Below the pieces are notes generated by a model that saw nothing but the letters and a program-made list of their open reading frames with translations, ran no database searches and had not been told where the DNA came from. A program made the position numbers and the translations under genes. From positions 1-37,463 of the forward strand of contig SYFY01000090.1 in assembly GCA_005799745.1 (NCBI GenBank): a stretch of DNA of 37,463 nt. Reading direction: 5' to 3'. This DNA is from Gammaproteobacteria bacterium (lineage in GTDB: Bacteria; Pseudomonadota; Gammaproteobacteria; Pseudomonadales; Azotimanducaceae). The number at the start of each line of letters is the position of its first letter. The first letter of the stretch is position 1. Positions 36,418-37,463 of the stretch are shown piece by piece.

Positions 36418-37463
36418 TTGACCCTGCCAGAGACCTTATTCAAGAACCGTCGCGATGCCGTTGGCCGTGAGACTTTTTGGGATACCGCAAGTGTCCATGA
36501 GCTGATCGGGGATGGTGCCCAGTCGCTGCGCTCCACCGAACGGCTGCTGGAAAAAGCGACCTTTCTTCCGGAAACGCTGAAAGTCAAAGACGTGCGTGAT
36601 GAACACGGCCATGGACCTACAGCGCTGGTCCGCGATCACCTCGAATCCGAGGCCAAGCGGAAACGTTGGCACAGTGTGGTGATTCAGCTGTGTGACGTGC
36701 CCGGTCATGGTCTGCTGCTCTTTGCCAACGATGGTCGTATGGCGCGTCGCTGGACCTGGGTTGCTGAACTCACGCTAGATGCGCTGAAAGAAGCGACGGG
36801 CCGACTTGCGGCAGGCAAGACGCTTCTGGTGTGGCCGCACGGTGCGATCACCCGCGAGTACCGCAGACTTACCGGACAACTCAACGCTAACGAGTATCCG
36901 GTAGATGACGGTGGTCGCGTGCGCATTGCTACCAATGCCTACTATCCAGAGCCCCCGGATGTCTCACCTGGCGCGCGCCGAGTCCGATCACTGCAAACCA
37001 CGGTGACGCACCTCGATCGACTTGAAGCCGAAGCTATCCACATCATGCGTGAAGTAGTCATGCAGGCAGAAAACCCGGTGATGCTCTATTCCATCGGCAA
37101 GGACAGTGGCGTGATGCTGCATCTCGCGCGCAAGGCGTTCTGGCCGAGCCCGCCACCGTTCCCACTGTTGCACGTCGATACTCGCTGGAAGTTTCGCGAC
37201 ATGTATCAGTTCCGCACCGCCATGGTGAAAGAGATGGGCATGGAGCTCATCGTACATATCAATCCGGAAGGTATCGAAAAAGACATCAACCCCTTCGATC
37301 ACGGCAGCGCACTGCACACGGACATCATGAAAACCGTGGGACTGAAGCAAGCACTCGACCACTACAAGTTCGACGTAGCCTTTGGTGGTGCACGTCGTGA
37401 TGAAGAAAAGAGTCGAGCTAAGGAGCGCGTCTTCTCGTTCCGCAACTCAGCGCACCGCTGGGA
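36418..37463 (+). CDS. cysD: CysD sulfate adenylyltransferase subunit 2 with an N-terminal extra domain (partial)
   Basis: One continuous frame runs from about 36418 to the window end. From residue about 192 it is Cys[16 protein letters not shown], the PP-loop SIGKDSG (225-231), [28 protein letters not shown], and [17 protein letters not shown] (321-337). CysD with CysN makes adenylylsulfate for sulfur assimilation. The normal protein starts about ten residues before THL. Here about 190 residues precede it (with [35 protein letters not shown]) that I do not recognise. The start is TTG at 36418, with AAGGTGAT six bases upstream; an in-frame ATG at 36307 is the alternative, and GTG at 37003 could start a short CysD. 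No stop or frame change divides the parts. The C-terminus is beyond the window. Confidence 0.88.
   Translation, partial: MTLPETLFKNRRDAVGRETFWDTASVHELIGDGAQSLRSTERLLEKATFLPETLKVKDVRDEHGHGPTALVRDHLESEAKRKRWHSVVIQLCDVPGHGLLLFANDGRMARRWTWVAELTLDALKEATGRLAAGKTLLVWPHGAITREYRRLTGQLNANEYPVDDGGRVRIATNAYYPEPPDVSPGARRVRSLQTTVTHLDRLEAEAIHIMREVVMQAENPVMLYSIGKDSGVMLHLARKAFWPSPPPFPLLHVDTRWKFRDMYQFRTAMVKEMGMELIVHINPEGIEKDINPFDHGSALHTDIMKTVGLKQALDHYKFDVAFGGARRDEEKSRAKERVFSFRNSAHRW

Overview
The window is a chromosomal segment of a gammaproteobacterium. The gene order is the evidence. The blocks valS-holC-pepA / lptF-lptG-RDD, tRNA-Leu / queA-tgt-yajC-secD-secF / suhB / trmJ / iscR-iscS, and ndk-rlmN-pilF-rodZ-hisS-yfgM-bamB-der / xseA match the order I know from Pseudomonas-like and other non-enteric Gammaproteobacteria. 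I cannot name the genus. There is no phage, insertion sequence, CRISPR array or rRNA here; it is almost entirely housekeeping DNA with a few accessory genes set between the conserved blocks.

Layout: 1-896 is the valS start (broken) and holC, both minus. 893-4628 holds pepA (minus), divergent from lptF-lptG (plus; lipopolysaccharide export). 4672-7763 holds an RDD membrane protein, a thiolase and a double-barrel outer-membrane protein, all minus. 7939-13442 is tRNA-Leu(CAA), queA-tgt (queuosine modification of tRNA) and yajC-secD-secF (protein export). 13453-15109 is suhB (minus) and trmJ (plus). 15106-19553 is an ABC ATPase followed by a permease/M1-aminopeptidase fusion gene that is clearly broken. 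19731-21774 is iscR, a short iscS and a small membrane protein, behind an IscR-type operator. 22198-29238 runs ndk, rlmN, pilF, rodZ, hisS, yfgM, bamB, then der to 30656. 30619-33950 (minus) is xseA, an M23 peptidase, a TetR regulator and a cupin. 34062-36234 is an aldo/keto reductase (plus) and a nitronate monooxygenase (minus). 36418 to the end is a CysD sulfate adenylyltransferase subunit with a long N-terminal extra domain, running off the window.

Functional themes: envelope building (LptFG, SecDF-YajC, BamB, YfgM, RodZ, PilF, M23 peptidase), translation and RNA modification (ValS, HisS, TrmJ, RlmN, QueA, Tgt, Der), iron-sulfur control (IscR/IscS), and assimilatory sulfate activation (CysD).

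Most worth a second look: (1) an in-frame fusion of about 190 unrecognised residues to CysD; (2) the permease/M1-peptidase gene with four nonsense codons and one frameshift beside an intact ATPase; (3) a terminator-shaped hairpin with a T7 tract inside the first 20 codons of rlmN; (4) a minimal isc locus in which IscS lacks its C-terminal tail and no iscU follows; (5) a hairpin-rich 423-base gap before ndk; (6) valS stopping after 106 codons. All functional statements are from reading the sequence; no database search was run.
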